From Actinoplanes couchii (GTDB lineage: Bacteria > Actinomycetota > Actinomycetes > Mycobacteriales > Micromonosporaceae), in the NCBI RefSeq assembly GCF_016862075.1, contig NZ_BOMG01000106.1:51910-115909 (forward strand): a stretch of DNA of 64,000 nt, given 5' to 3'. Below are positions 55,136-64,000 of the stretch, piece after piece. Both the position numbers and the translations under genes were made by a program. The notes beneath the pieces were generated by a model. The model saw only the letters and a program-made list of their open reading frames with translations, ran no database searches and was not told the DNA's origin. How positions within the stretch are numbered: position 1 is the stretch's first letter; the number at the start of each line of letters is the position of its first letter.

Positions 55136-56893
55136 TCAGGCGCGTTTCTCCCGAGCAGCCACCGAGAGCAGCTCCTCGGCATGGGCGATGCCCAGGTCCG
55201 AATCGGGCAGACCCGCCAGCATCCTGGACAATTCCCGGGCCCGTTCGGTCTCCTCGACGATCCGGACCCCACTGGTGGTGATCGCCCCGCCGGTGTCCTT
55301 GGCGACCACCAGGTGCCGGTCGGCGAACGCCGCGACCTGCGGCAGGTGGGTCACCACGAGCACCTGATGGGTGCGGGCCAGCCGGGCCAGCCGGCGCCCG
55401 ATCTCCACCGCCGCGGTGCCGCCCACCCCGGAGTCGACCTCGTCGAAGACCAGCGTCGGCGGGCCACCGGCGCCGGCGAACACCACCTCGATCGCCAGCA
55501 TCACCCGGGACAGCTCACCACCGGAGGCGCCCTTCTGCAGGGGCAGGGCCGGCGCGCCCGGGTGGGCGTGCAGCCGCAGCTCCACCTCGTCGGCGCCGTC
55601 CGCCCCGGCGGCCAGGGTCTCACCGTCGACGGTCACCGCCGGCTCGTCCTTCGACGGGGTCCGGGTCAGCACCGCCACCTCGACCCGCGAGTGCGGCATC
55701 GCCAGCCCGGCCAGCTCCACGCTGACCGCCTCGGAGAACCGGACGGCCGCCTCGCGCCGGGCCGCGGTCAGCCGCCCGGCCAGCTCGCCGACCGTCGCCT
55801 CCAGCCGCTTGCGCTCGGAGTCCAGCTCCTCCAACAGCTCGTCGGAGGAGTCCAGCTCGCCCAGCTTGGTGCGCGCGGTCTCCGCCCAGGTGATCACGCC
55901 GTCGATGTCGTCGGCATATTTCCGGGTCAGGGCGCGCAACGCCGCCCGCCGCTCGTAGATCGCCTCCAGCCGGGCCGGATCGGCGTCCAGCGAACCCAGA
56001 TAGGTCGACAGCTCCGAGGAGACGTCGGCGACCAGGGTGGCCGCCTCCTCGATCCGGGCGGCCAGGTCACCCAGCGACGAGTCAACCTCGGCCTGCCCCT
56101 CCAGGGTGCGCCGGGCCAGCCCGAGCAGCTGGGTCGCGTCGGGGGTGTCGTCGGCGACCTCCACCCCACCGGCCAGCGCCTGCGCCGCCAGGGCGGCCGC
56201 GACCCGCAGCCCCTCGGCGTGCTCCAGCCGCTGCACCTCGTTGCGCAGGTCCTCGTCCTCACCGGGCTGCGGGTCCACCCGGGTGATCTCGTCGAGGCCC
56301 AGCTTGAGCAGATCGGCCTCCTGCGAGCGCTGCCGCGCGTTGCGCCGCCGGTCGTTGAGGTCGTCGACCACGGCCCGCCAGCGGGCGAACGCCTCCCGGT
56401 ACGACTCGATCAGCTTCTCGTGCTCCGGACCGGCGAACCTGTCCAGCGACGAACGCTGCTCGGCCGGGCGCAGCAGCCGCAACTGGTCGGACTGCCCGTG
56501 CACCGCCAGGATCTGGTCGCCCAGCTCGCTCAGCGTCGACACCGGCATGCTCCGGCCACCCACGTGCGCCCGGGACCGGCCCTCGGCCGTCACGGTGCGG
56601 CTCAGCAGGATCGAACCGTCGTCGTCGGCAGCGCCGCCGGCGTCGGTGATCCTGGTCCGCACCGCGTCGCCCAGGTTGCCGCGCAGTTTGAGCCGGCCCT
56701 CGACGACCGCCCGGCCTGGATCAGCCCGGACCCGGCCGGCATCGGCCCGGCCACCGAACAGCAGACCGAGGCCGGTGACCACCATGGTCTTGCCGGCACC
56801 GGTCTCGCCGGTGATCACATTCATTCCCGACGTGAGCCGCAGCGTGGTGTCGTCGATGACACCCAGCCCGGTGATGCGCAGTTCCTCCAGCAC
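55136..56893 (-). CDS. recN: DNA repair protein RecN
   Basis: A 585-residue SMC-like ATPase for double-strand-break repair. GETGAGKT (Walker A) is at residues 29-36, a coiled-coil arm occupies the middle, SGGELSRVMLAIE is the ABC signature, and TLVFDEVDSGVGG is Walker B. The length is normal. It is preceded by nadK with a 51-bp gap. Confidence 0.96.
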   Translation of the reverse strand: MLEELRITGLGVIDDTTLRLTSGMNVITGETGAGKTMVVTGLGLLFGGRADAGRVRADPGRAVVEGRLKLRGNLGDAVRTRITDAGGAADDDGSILLSRTVTAEGRSRAHVGGRSMPVSTLSELGDQILAVHGQSDQLRLLRPAEQRSSLDRFAGPEHEKLIESYREAFARWRAVVDDLNDRRRNARQRSQEADLLKLGLDEITRVDPQPGEDEDLRNEVQRLEHAEGLRVAAALAAQALAGGVEVADDTPDATQLLGLARRTLEGQAEVDSSLGDLAARIEEAATLVADVSSELSTYLGSLDADPARLEAIYERRAALRALTRKYADDIDGVITWAETARTKLGELDSSDELLEELDSERKRLEATVGELAGRLTAARREAAVRFSEAVSVELAGLAMPHSRVEVAVLTRTPSKDEPAVTVDGETLAAGADGADEVELRLHAHPGAPALPLQKGASGGELSRVMLAIEVVFAGAGGPPTLVFDEVDSGVGGTAAVEIGRRLARLARTHQVLVVTHLPQVAAFADRHLVVAKDTGGAITTSGVRIVEETERARELSRMLAGLPDSDLGIAHAEELLSVAAREKRA

Positions 56894-56944
56894 AGCCAGA
56901 CAGTATCGGGAGCCCCCGACAATTGCCCAACGGCGTCGGTCTGA

Positions 56945-57832
56945 TCAGCGTCGATTCCCTCGCCAGCCGACGACCGGAAGACCGAACTTCGCCACCAGCG
57001 TGTCGGTGAACGGACGCGGGGCCAGGCGCACCAGGCGCACCGGCAGCTGACCCCTTTCGACAGTCACCTGCGAGCCCGGCGGAAGATCCCAGGTGCGACG
57101 GCCGTCACAGCACAACACCGCAAATGACGTGTACGGGTCGACAGTCAGCACGAAGGTCGACGTCGGGGCTGTCACGATCGGCCGGCTGAACAGCGCGTGC
57201 GCACTGATCGGCACCAGCAGCAGCGCCTCCACCTCGGGCCACACCACCGGGCCACCGGCCGAGAACCCGTACGCCGTGGAACCGGTCGGTGTGGCACACA
57301 CCACACCGTCGCAGCCGTAGCGGGACAACGGCCGCCCGTCCACGTCCACGAGCAGCTCGAGCATCTGCGCCCGCTGCCCCTTCTCCACGGTCACCTCGTT
57401 GAGCGCCCACGACTCGGCGATCAGGCGGCCGTCGTACTCCGCCCGCACGTCGAGCGTCAGCCGCTCGTCGACCGTGTAATTACCGGCCACCACCTCGGCG
57501 ACCGCCTCGTCGATGTGATCGATCTCGGTCTCCGCGAGGAACCCCACCTTGCCCAGGTTGATCCCGAGCAGCGGCGCCTTCGCCGGCCGGGCCAGGTCCG
57601 CGGCGCGCAGAATGGTGCCGTCACCACCGAGCGCCAGCACGATCTCCACACCCTCGGCGGCCTCCGGGCCGGACACCGGCTCCACCCCCGGGGGCAGCTC
57701 CAGATCGTCGACCTCCTCGGCGATCACCCGCACCTCGAAACCGGCGGCGATCAGGTCGAGCGCCACGGCACGGGCGTGCTGTGTGCTCTGCCGGCGACCG
57801 GTGTGCGTGACCAGCAGGGCCGAGCGGCTCAT
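56945..57832 (-). CDS. nadK: NAD kinase
   Basis: A 295-residue kinase making NADP+ from NAD+. GGDGT is at residues 69-73, LGINLGKVGFLAE and CDGVVCATPTGSTAYGFSAGGPVV are family motifs. ATG at 57832 overlaps the tlyA stop by 4 nt and has GGAG close upstream. tlyA-nadK-recN is a common actinobacterial order. Confidence 0.96.
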   Translation of the reverse strand: MSRSALLVTHTGRRQSTQHARAVALDLIAAGFEVRVIAEEVDDLELPPGVEPVSGPEAAEGVEIVLALGGDGTILRAADLARPAKAPLLGINLGKVGFLAETEIDHIDEAVAEVVAGNYTVDERLTLDVRAEYDGRLIAESWALNEVTVEKGQRAQMLELLVDVDGRPLSRYGCDGVVCATPTGSTAYGFSAGGPVVWPEVEALLLVPISAHALFSRPIVTAPTSTFVLTVDPYTSFAVLCCDGRRTWDLPPGSQVTVERGQLPVRLVRLAPRPFTDTLVAKFGLPVVGWRGNRR

Positions 57833-58650
57833 TTCTCCTCCAAGAGCTCGACAGCATGAGGTCCGGCCTCGACCACCGCTTCGATGCGGGCCGGATCGGC
57901 CGGCGGGGCGTCCCGCCGGAACCACACGAAGAACTCCACGTTGCCGCTCGGGCCCGGCAGCGGACTGGCCGTCACATCGGCCACCCCCAGCCCCAACCCG
58001 GCGGCGGCCGTCGCCACGTCCAGGACCGCCTCGGCACGCAGCCGCCAGTCCCGGACCACCCCACCCGCGCCGACCCGTTCCCTACCCACCTCGAACTGCG
58101 GCTTCACCATCAGCGCCAGATCGCCGTCCGGGCCGGTGCACGCGGTCAGCGCGGGCAGCACCAGCCGCAGCGAGATGAACGACAGATCCGCCACGGTCAG
58201 ATCGACCACACCGCCGATCGACTCCGGGGTGATCGTGCGGACGTTGGTGCGCTCCTGCACCACCACCCGCTCGTCGGTACGGATCGGCCAGGCCAGCTGC
58301 CCGTACCCGACATCCACCGCCACCACCTGGCGGGCGCCGGCACGCAACAGCACGTCGGTGAACCCACCGGTCGACGCGCCCGCGTCCAGACACCGGCGAC
58401 CCTCGACCGGCAGTTCGAACGCCTTGAGCGCACCGAACAGCTTGTGGCCGCCCCGGGACACGTATTCGGTCTGCGGATCCTCCCCGGTCACCAGGATCGG
58501 GTCGGCGGGATCCACCATCGCCGCCACCTTGTGGGCGACGGTGCCGCGCACCTGCACCCGGCCGGCCTCGACCAGCGAGGCGGCCTGTTCCCGGGAGCGG
58601 GCGAGCTTACGACGGACGAGCTCGGCGTCGAGACGCGCACGGCGGGCCAT
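57829..58650 (-). CDS. tlyA: TlyA-type 16S/23S rRNA 2'-O-methyltransferase
   Basis: A 273-residue protein with an N-terminal S4 domain (RLDAELVRRKLARSREQAASLVEAGRV) and an FtsJ-like SAM domain (DAGASTGGFTDVLLRAGA). In mycobacteria this enzyme methylates C1409 of 16S and C1920 of 23S rRNA and its loss gives capreomycin resistance. ATG at 58650 is favoured by AAAGGAA upstream. Confidence 0.95.
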   Translation of the reverse strand: MARRARLDAELVRRKLARSREQAASLVEAGRVQVRGTVAHKVAAMVDPADPILVTGEDPQTEYVSRGGHKLFGALKAFELPVEGRRCLDAGASTGGFTDVLLRAGARQVVAVDVGYGQLAWPIRTDERVVVQERTNVRTITPESIGGVVDLTVADLSFISLRLVLPALTACTGPDGDLALMVKPQFEVGRERVGAGGVVRDWRLRAEAVLDVATAAAGLGLGVADVTASPLPGPSGNVEFFVWFRRDAPPADPARIEAVVEAGPHAVELLEEK

Positions 58651-58692
58651 CAAATTCCTTTATTTCGGTACGGCGGTACGGTTCGCTGACGG

Positions 58693-59154
58693 TCAACGGT
58701 CGATGCCGGCCAGGGTTTCCTGGAGCACCTGATGCGCGGCCTCGTACTCGGCGATCTGCTCGGCCGGCGCCAACCGCGCAGCGTTGGCGAGCGACCGTAA
58801 CACCGCGTCCACCGCCGGGTGCCCGCTGCCCTCACCGTCCCGAAGAACCACCCCCGAGTCACCCCCACCGAACCGCCCGGCGTCACCCCCACCAGGCCGC
58901 CCGGAGTCACCTCCGGCGGGCCGCCCGGCGTCACTCTCGCCGGGCCGCCCCACGTCGCCACCCACGGGCCGCCCGGTGTCGCCCCCACCAGGTCGCTCCG
59001 GGTCGCTCTCACCGGGCCGCGCCCCGAAACCACCACCGGGCCGTCCCACGCCGGGCCCACCGGGCCGGGGCCCGTGCGGCGGCGGTCCCGGCCGAAATCC
59101 TCCCGCCGGCGGCCCCGGACGCGGACCTGGCTGTGCTGCGCTGGGAAAGGTCAC
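58693..59154 (-). CDS. repeat-rich small protein of the tlyA cluster
   Basis: A 153-residue protein. The last ~50 residues are the conserved part (GHPAVDAVLRSLANAARLAPAEQIAEYEAAHQVLQETLAGI), a helical domain seen upstream of tlyA in relatives. The first ~100 residues are a Gly/Pro/Asp/Arg tail with repeats of the kind GRPGGGDAGR. GTG at 59154 is 4 nt after the phasin-like stop. Function unknown. Confidence 0.65.
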   Translation of the reverse strand: MTFPSAAQPGPRPGPPAGGFRPGPPPHGPRPGGPGVGRPGGGFGARPGESDPERPGGGDTGRPVGGDVGRPGESDAGRPAGGDSGRPGGGDAGRFGGGDSGVVLRDGEGSGHPAVDAVLRSLANAARLAPAEQIAEYEAAHQVLQETLAGIDR

Positions 59155-59158
59155 CGGC

Positions 59159-60679
<1,521 letters not shown>

Positions 60680-60774
60680 GTCCCGCCTCCTCTTGCGCGT
60701 CGGGTGCCACGCTACCGGGCACCTCCTGGAAACTCCTGAGGTACCAGGTTGGTGTCGTGAGGCAGGATGGGCTC

Positions 60775-61098
60775 ATGGCCACCGTGGACGACTGCCGCAA
60801 AGCACTGCACGACCTAGCCGCCCGCCTCGAGGCCAACGCCGAGGCACGGGGCAAGCTGGACCTGGATCGCACCCTCGCGTGCCGGCTCACCGACCTGGGC
60901 GCGGCCTTCCACGGCCGGATCACCGAGGGCCGCCTGGTCGACATCACCGACGGCGACGACCCGAAGGCGAAGATCGCCCTGGTCACCACGAGCGACGAGC
61001 TGCTGGCTCTGGTGGCGGGCAAGCTGGACATCACCCGCATGCTCACCAGCATCCGAGCGAACCCGTTCGACCTGCTCAAGCTCCGCAAGCTCCTCTGA
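60775..61098 (+). CDS. SCP2 sterol-carrier-like domain protein
   Basis: A 107-residue protein with an SCP2-type pattern (DRTLACRLTDLGAAFHGRITEGRLVDITDGDDPKAKIALVTTSDELLALVAGKL). It would bind a lipid or lipid-like ligand. It is the only confident plus-strand gene in this half of the window and is divergent from the phasin-like gene across 95 bp. Confidence 0.8.
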   Translation: MATVDDCRKALHDLAARLEANAEARGKLDLDRTLACRLTDLGAAFHGRITEGRLVDITDGDDPKAKIALVTTSDELLALVAGKLDITRMLTSIRANPFDLLKLRKLL

Positions 61099-61117
61099 CA
61101 GACGCACCCCACCGGCC

Positions 61118-61342
61118 GTGCCCAGAGGTACGGCCCCAACCCCACACCGGTTCAAACCGACCGAAGCCCAGCGCCCGGCGAAGGTGTGGGCGAAACCCCG
61201 GAAAACGGTGAGCGGTGTGGGCGGAACCCCCGGAAAACAGGTGAGCGGAACGTCCCGCCCGGCCGCCGAGCCGGCCAGGGTCGACGACGCAGCCCAGAGC
61301 GCCTCCCACCTCTTGGCGGATCTGGCCCGCTTACACCGATAA
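61118..61342 (+). CDS. possible small protein, unknown
   Basis: A 74-codon frame ending VDDAAQSASHLLADLARLHR, which looks protein-like; the front half is basic and repeat-derived (KPRKTVSGVGGTPGKQVSGT). No family recognised and no clear ribosome site. The rest of the gap to 61474 shows no gene. Confidence 0.3.
   Translation: MPRGTAPTPHRFKPTEAQRPAKVWAKPRKTVSGVGGTPGKQVSGTSRPAAEPARVDDAAQSASHLLADLARLHR
61183..61246. repeat. two 31-33-bp direct repeats
   Basis: GGTGTGGGCGAAACCCC...GAAAACGGTGAGCG is followed at once by a second copy with GGAACCCCCGGAAAACAGG. The copies differ by a few substitutions or single-base insertions. Confidence 0.7.
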
Positions 61343-61474
61343 AACCTTTTTGCCGGTACGCCAGATCAGCACTTCGCCGAGCTACCCCGCACGTGGCCAA
61401 CCGCGAGATACCACCCACTCGAGGTGTCCCCGCGACCGCCGGGCCGATGGCGGTGGAGACGCCCAAGAACAGAA

Positions 61475-61528
61475 CGGCCGGTTCCGGTCACCGTCACCCA
61501 CACGGGGAACAGTGACCGGAACCGGCCG
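61475..61528. terminator. 17-bp perfect stem terminator
   Basis: CGGCCGGTTCCGGTCAC pairs exactly with GTGACCGGAACCGGCCG around a 20-nt loop. It starts 12 nt after the HAD hydrolase stop (minus strand). On the plus strand it is followed by CACTCAAAAAA, on the minus strand by TTCTGTTCTTG. Confidence 0.8.
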
Positions 61529-61540
61529 CACTCAAAAAAC

Positions 61541-62545
61541 CTAGATCTTCCAGCCGAGCAACAGATCCCGCGCCTCCGCCGACACCGGATCGATCCCGGA
61601 CAACGGAACCCCGGACCAGGTAGCCGCACACAGCAGACGCAAAGCATCCACCGGATCGCCGGAACCGTCCAGCGACACCCGCGAACCCTCCCGGGACACG
61701 CTCCACCCACCGGCTTCCGAACCGGACACCGGCACCCGCAGGTCGTCCGCCGCCCGGAACAGCCCCGACAGATCTGCCGCCACATAGGTGGGCCGCCGGT
61801 CCGCGGGCGCCGCCAGCAGATCGGCCGGGCCACTGACCCCGGTCAGCACCAGCAGACTGTCGATGCCCGCCGTGACCGCGCCCTGGATATCGGTGTCCAG
61901 ACGATCGCCGACCGCCAGGGGCCGTTCGGCACCCGACTGTTTCGCGGCCGTCCGGAACAGGCCGGGCTGTGGTTTGCCCACCACCACGTCGGGTTCCCGG
62001 TCGAGGGCCGTCCGCAGCACCGCGACCAGCGAGCCGTTACCCGGCAGCGGGCCGCGTGGGCTGGGGAGGGTGCGGTCGGTGTTGGTGGCGTACCAGACCG
62101 CTCCGGACCGAACCGCGAGAACCGCCTCGGCCAGCACCTTCCAGCCGACCTCCGGGCCGTAGCCCTGAACCACCGCGACCGGCTCGTCCTCCAGCCGGTC
62201 GACCGGGGTGAGACCGGCGTCGCGCACCTCGGCACGCAACGCCTCGGCACCCACCACCAGCACGTTCGCACCGGCGGGAAGTCGCTCCGCGAGCAGTGCG
62301 GCGGAGGCGCCGGCCGAGGTCAGGACCTCGGCCGGCTCCGCGCTCACACCCATGCCGGTCAGCAGCGCCGCCACATCGGCGGCACGCCGGGACGCGTTGT
62401 TGGTCGCGTACGCGATCGCGGTGCCGTCGGCACGCAACCGCTGCACGACCTCGACCGCTCCCGGGATCGGCTCGTCGATCAGGAAGACGACGCCGTCCAG
62501 ATCGAAGATGACCAGATCGTGACTGCCGGCCAGGTGATCACTCAC
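61541..62545 (-). CDS. HAD-IIA family phosphatase (NagD-like)
   Basis: A 334-residue HAD hydrolase. The nucleophile motif is DLVIFDLDGVVFLID, then YATNNASR (motif II), VVGKPQPGLF (motif III lysine) and AVGDRLDTDIQGAVTAGI (motif IV). Such enzymes dephosphorylate sugar phosphates, nucleotides or p-nitrophenyl phosphate. The C-terminal ~80 residues (VSGSEAGGWSVSREGSRVSL ...) are an extension beyond the HAD core. It overlaps the TPR gene by 4 nt. Confidence 0.92.
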   Translation of the reverse strand: MSDHLAGSHDLVIFDLDGVVFLIDEPIPGAVEVVQRLRADGTAIAYATNNASRRAADVAALLTGMGVSAEPAEVLTSAGASAALLAERLPAGANVLVVGAEALRAEVRDAGLTPVDRLEDEPVAVVQGYGPEVGWKVLAEAVLAVRSGAVWYATNTDRTLPSPRGPLPGNGSLVAVLRTALDREPDVVVGKPQPGLFRTAAKQSGAERPLAVGDRLDTDIQGAVTAGIDSLLVLTGVSGPADLLAAPADRRPTYVAADLSGLFRAADDLRVPVSGSEAGGWSVSREGSRVSLDGSGDPVDALRLLCAATWSGVPLSGIDPVSAEARDLLLGWKI

Positions 62546-64000
62546 GCCTTCGGCTTCTCCTCGTCAGCAGCCCCGGCGACACCCTCGTCCCCGGCGGCCT
62601 TCTCCGCGGAACCGGCCTCGGCAGGCGCAACCGGCTTACCGGCCTCAGCCTTCTCACCCTCAGCCTTGCCAGCCTCGAGCTTGTCAGCCTCAACCGTGCC
62701 GGCCTCGGCCTTGACGGTCTCGACCTTGTCAGCCTGAACCTTCTCGGCCTCGACCTTCTCGGCCTCGACCTCATCGGCGTCGCCGAACGTCTCCGGAGAA
62801 ACCGCACCCTCCGGGGCGTCCTTCACGAGCGCGTCGGTGTTGACGTCCGTCGCGGCCACAGCAGCGACCTTGTCGTCGTCCTGCTCGTCCTCGTCGTCGA
62901 GGTCGTCCTCGTCCTCGTCGTCGGCGAGGTCGTCGTCATCGTCGTCGTCGTACTCGTCCGAGTCGTCCTCGTCGTCGTCATCCGAGTCGTCCTCGTCGTC
63001 CGAGTCCGAGTCCGCGGCAGAGTTCGACGGAGCACCGTCGGTGCCGGCCTCGTCGTCCTCGTCCTCGTCGTGGTCGTCGCCCTCGATAGTGACCCCGTCG
63101 AGCTCGAGCAGCCGCTCGGCAGCGTCGGTGACCTGGTCCTCGTCGACCGCGGCGGCCCGGGAGAACCACTCACGGGCCTCGTCCCGCCGGCCGGCGGCCA
63201 GCAGCGAGTCCGCGAAGGCATAGCGCAGACGCGCCGCCCAGTCCGCGTTGCCCTCGGCGCTCAGCTCGCCCACCTGCAGCATCGCCACAGCGGCGTCGTG
63301 CTGACCCAGGTCGCCCCGGGCACCGGCGGCGACGATGAGCAGCTCGATCGCGGTCGCCTTCTCCAGCTTCTCCAGGTCGGCGCCACGGTACAGGTCGATC
63401 GCCCGCTCGGGCCGGCCCAGCGCCCGCTCGCAGTCGGCCAGCTCGGCCAGGTGCGTCTGCCGCCCGGTCATCCGGTGGTAGGTGCGCAGCTCGGCGATGG
63501 CGGTCGTCCAGTCCCCGGCGGCGTAGGCGGCCAGGCCGACGGCCTCGCGCACCACTGCGATCCGGGAGGCGAGCCGCCGCGCCGCGATCGCGTGCTGCAG
63601 CGCCTCTTCGGAGTCCTCGTCGATGATCGTGCCGGCCGCTACCAGGTGCCGCGCGACCTTGTCGGCGACGTCCCGCGCCAGGCTCTGCAGCTCGGCACGG
63701 ACCTCCTGGTCGAGGTCGTTGGCGGTGATGTCCTCGGGGATCTCCGGCGCCACGAACCCGGGCTGACCGTTGTCCTGCTCGTCCCGCGGACCACGGTCGG
63801 CGTCGTTGCGGAAACCGCCACGATCCCGGTCGTTGCCCCGGTACCCACCCCGGTCGTCGTTACGGAACCCGCCCCGGTCACCGCCACCCTGGTAACCACC
63901 ACGGTCCCGGTCCCCGCCACGGTATCCACCGCGGTCGCCGCCGCCCTGGTATCCGGGACGGTCCCCGCTCGGACGACGGTCGCCGCCGCCCTGGTAGCCC
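62542..64000 (-). CDS. TPR protein with RG-rich start and acidic tail, 5' end missing
   Basis: At least 485 residues; the start lies beyond the right edge. The visible N-terminus is a tandem Gly/Arg/Asp/Tyr repeat (GGYRGGDRDRGGYQGGGDR types, 63760-64000). A helical repeat region of TPR type follows (AAGDWTTAIAELRTYHRMTG, GRPERAIDLYRGADL, AGRRDEAREWFSRAAAVDEDQV). Then comes a long Asp/Glu/Ser tract (62860-63070) and a Lys/Ala/Glu tail with VEAEKVQADKVE repeats. RG-rich plus acidic tails suggest RNA or ribosome contact. The order TPR-HAD-tlyA is common in relatives. Confidence 0.85.
   Translation of the reverse strand, partial: GYQGGGDRRPSGDRPGYQGGGDRGGYRGGDRDRGGYQGGGDRGGFRNDDRGGYRGNDRDRGGFRNDADRGPRDEQDNGQPGFVAPEIPEDITANDLDQEVRAELQSLARDVADKVARHLVAAGTIIDEDSEEALQHAIAARRLASRIAVVREAVGLAAYAAGDWTTAIAELRTYHRMTGRQTHLAELADCERALGRPERAIDLYRGADLEKLEKATAIELLIVAAGARGDLGQHDAAVAMLQVGELSAEGNADWAARLRYAFADSLLAAGRRDEAREWFSRAAAVDEDQVTDAAERLLELDGVTIEGDDHDEDEDDEAGTDGAPSNSAADSDSDDEDDSDDDDEDDSDEYDDDDDDDLADDEDEDDLDDEDEQDDDKVAAVAATDVNTDALVKDAPEGAVSPETFGDADEVEAEKVEAEKVQADKVETVKAEAGTVEADKLEAGKAEGEKAEAGKPVAPAEAGSAEKAAGDEGVAGAADEEKPKA

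Noticed and set aside
62837..63223. Serine-rich plus-strand frame (poly-Ser)
   Set aside because: It is the complement of the Asp/Glu tract of the TPR gene.

Overview
The window is high-GC DNA from a filamentous or otherwise complex actinomycete. An Actinoplanes-like member of the Micromonosporaceae fits best. The reasons are very GC-rich codon use, many GTG/TTG starts, and the actinobacterial core block tlyA-nadK-recN-steA-mctB-murJ-pyrG-NUDIX followed by xerD-parA-(M50-like)-scpA-scpB-rluB. The genus is an inference; the actinobacterial assignment is firm. No rRNA, tRNA or CRISPR array was seen.

Layout, left to right. 1-3.6 kb: end of a fadA thiolase, a fadB/fadJ-type multifunctional beta-oxidation protein, and an aminoglycoside-phosphotransferase-like gene. 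3.9-9.4 kb: a membrane GGDEF/EAL c-di-GMP protein, a MatB-like acyl-CoA ligase and an exporter-type ABC half-transporter. 9.5-12.3 kb: a TetR regulator facing an MFS drug exporter plus an NAD(P)-binding protein, with three evenly phased palindromes between them. 12.4-14.8 kb: a group II intron (maturase plus a clear domain V) next to a transposase remnant. 14.8-22.6 kb: small accessory genes, a MerR-SDR pair with a perfect palindrome, a MacAB-like lipoprotein/ATPase/permease operon, and a lone sugar-type binding lipoprotein.

22.6-38.0 kb (minus strand): rluB, scpB and scpA at one end, and M50-like, parA and xerD at the other. Between them sits about 10 kb of accessory genes: GNAT, a lysine-rich H1-like protein, a methyltransferase, a glycerol cluster (two glpK copies, IclR, glpD), a toxin-antitoxin pair and a sugar-efflux MFS. 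38.1-44.0 kb: a barstar-domain protein with duplicated N-terminal modules, a methyltransferase, two VOC proteins, two GT1 glycosyltransferases and a TetR gene with two strong operators.

44.0-64.0 kb (nearly all minus strand): NUDIX, pyrG, a large membrane protein, a GT4, murJ, an MraY/WecA-like transferase, mctB-like, steA, recN, nadK, tlyA, a repeat protein, a phasin/H1-like protein, a HAD-IIA phosphatase and a TPR protein that runs off the right edge. Many neighbours overlap by 4 nt (GTGA/ATGA), so translational coupling is likely. The block joins nucleotide and cofactor supply (pyrG, nadK), cell-envelope lipid-linked export (murJ, MraY-like), division (steA), DNA repair (recN) and rRNA methylation (tlyA).

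No wholly new multi-gene system can be claimed from sequence alone. The most unusual items are the barstar-domain fusion, the M50-like protein lacking HExxH, the interrupted par/scp cluster, the two opposed glpK genes around an IclR regulator, the CTG-started xerD, and several very clean operator palindromes.
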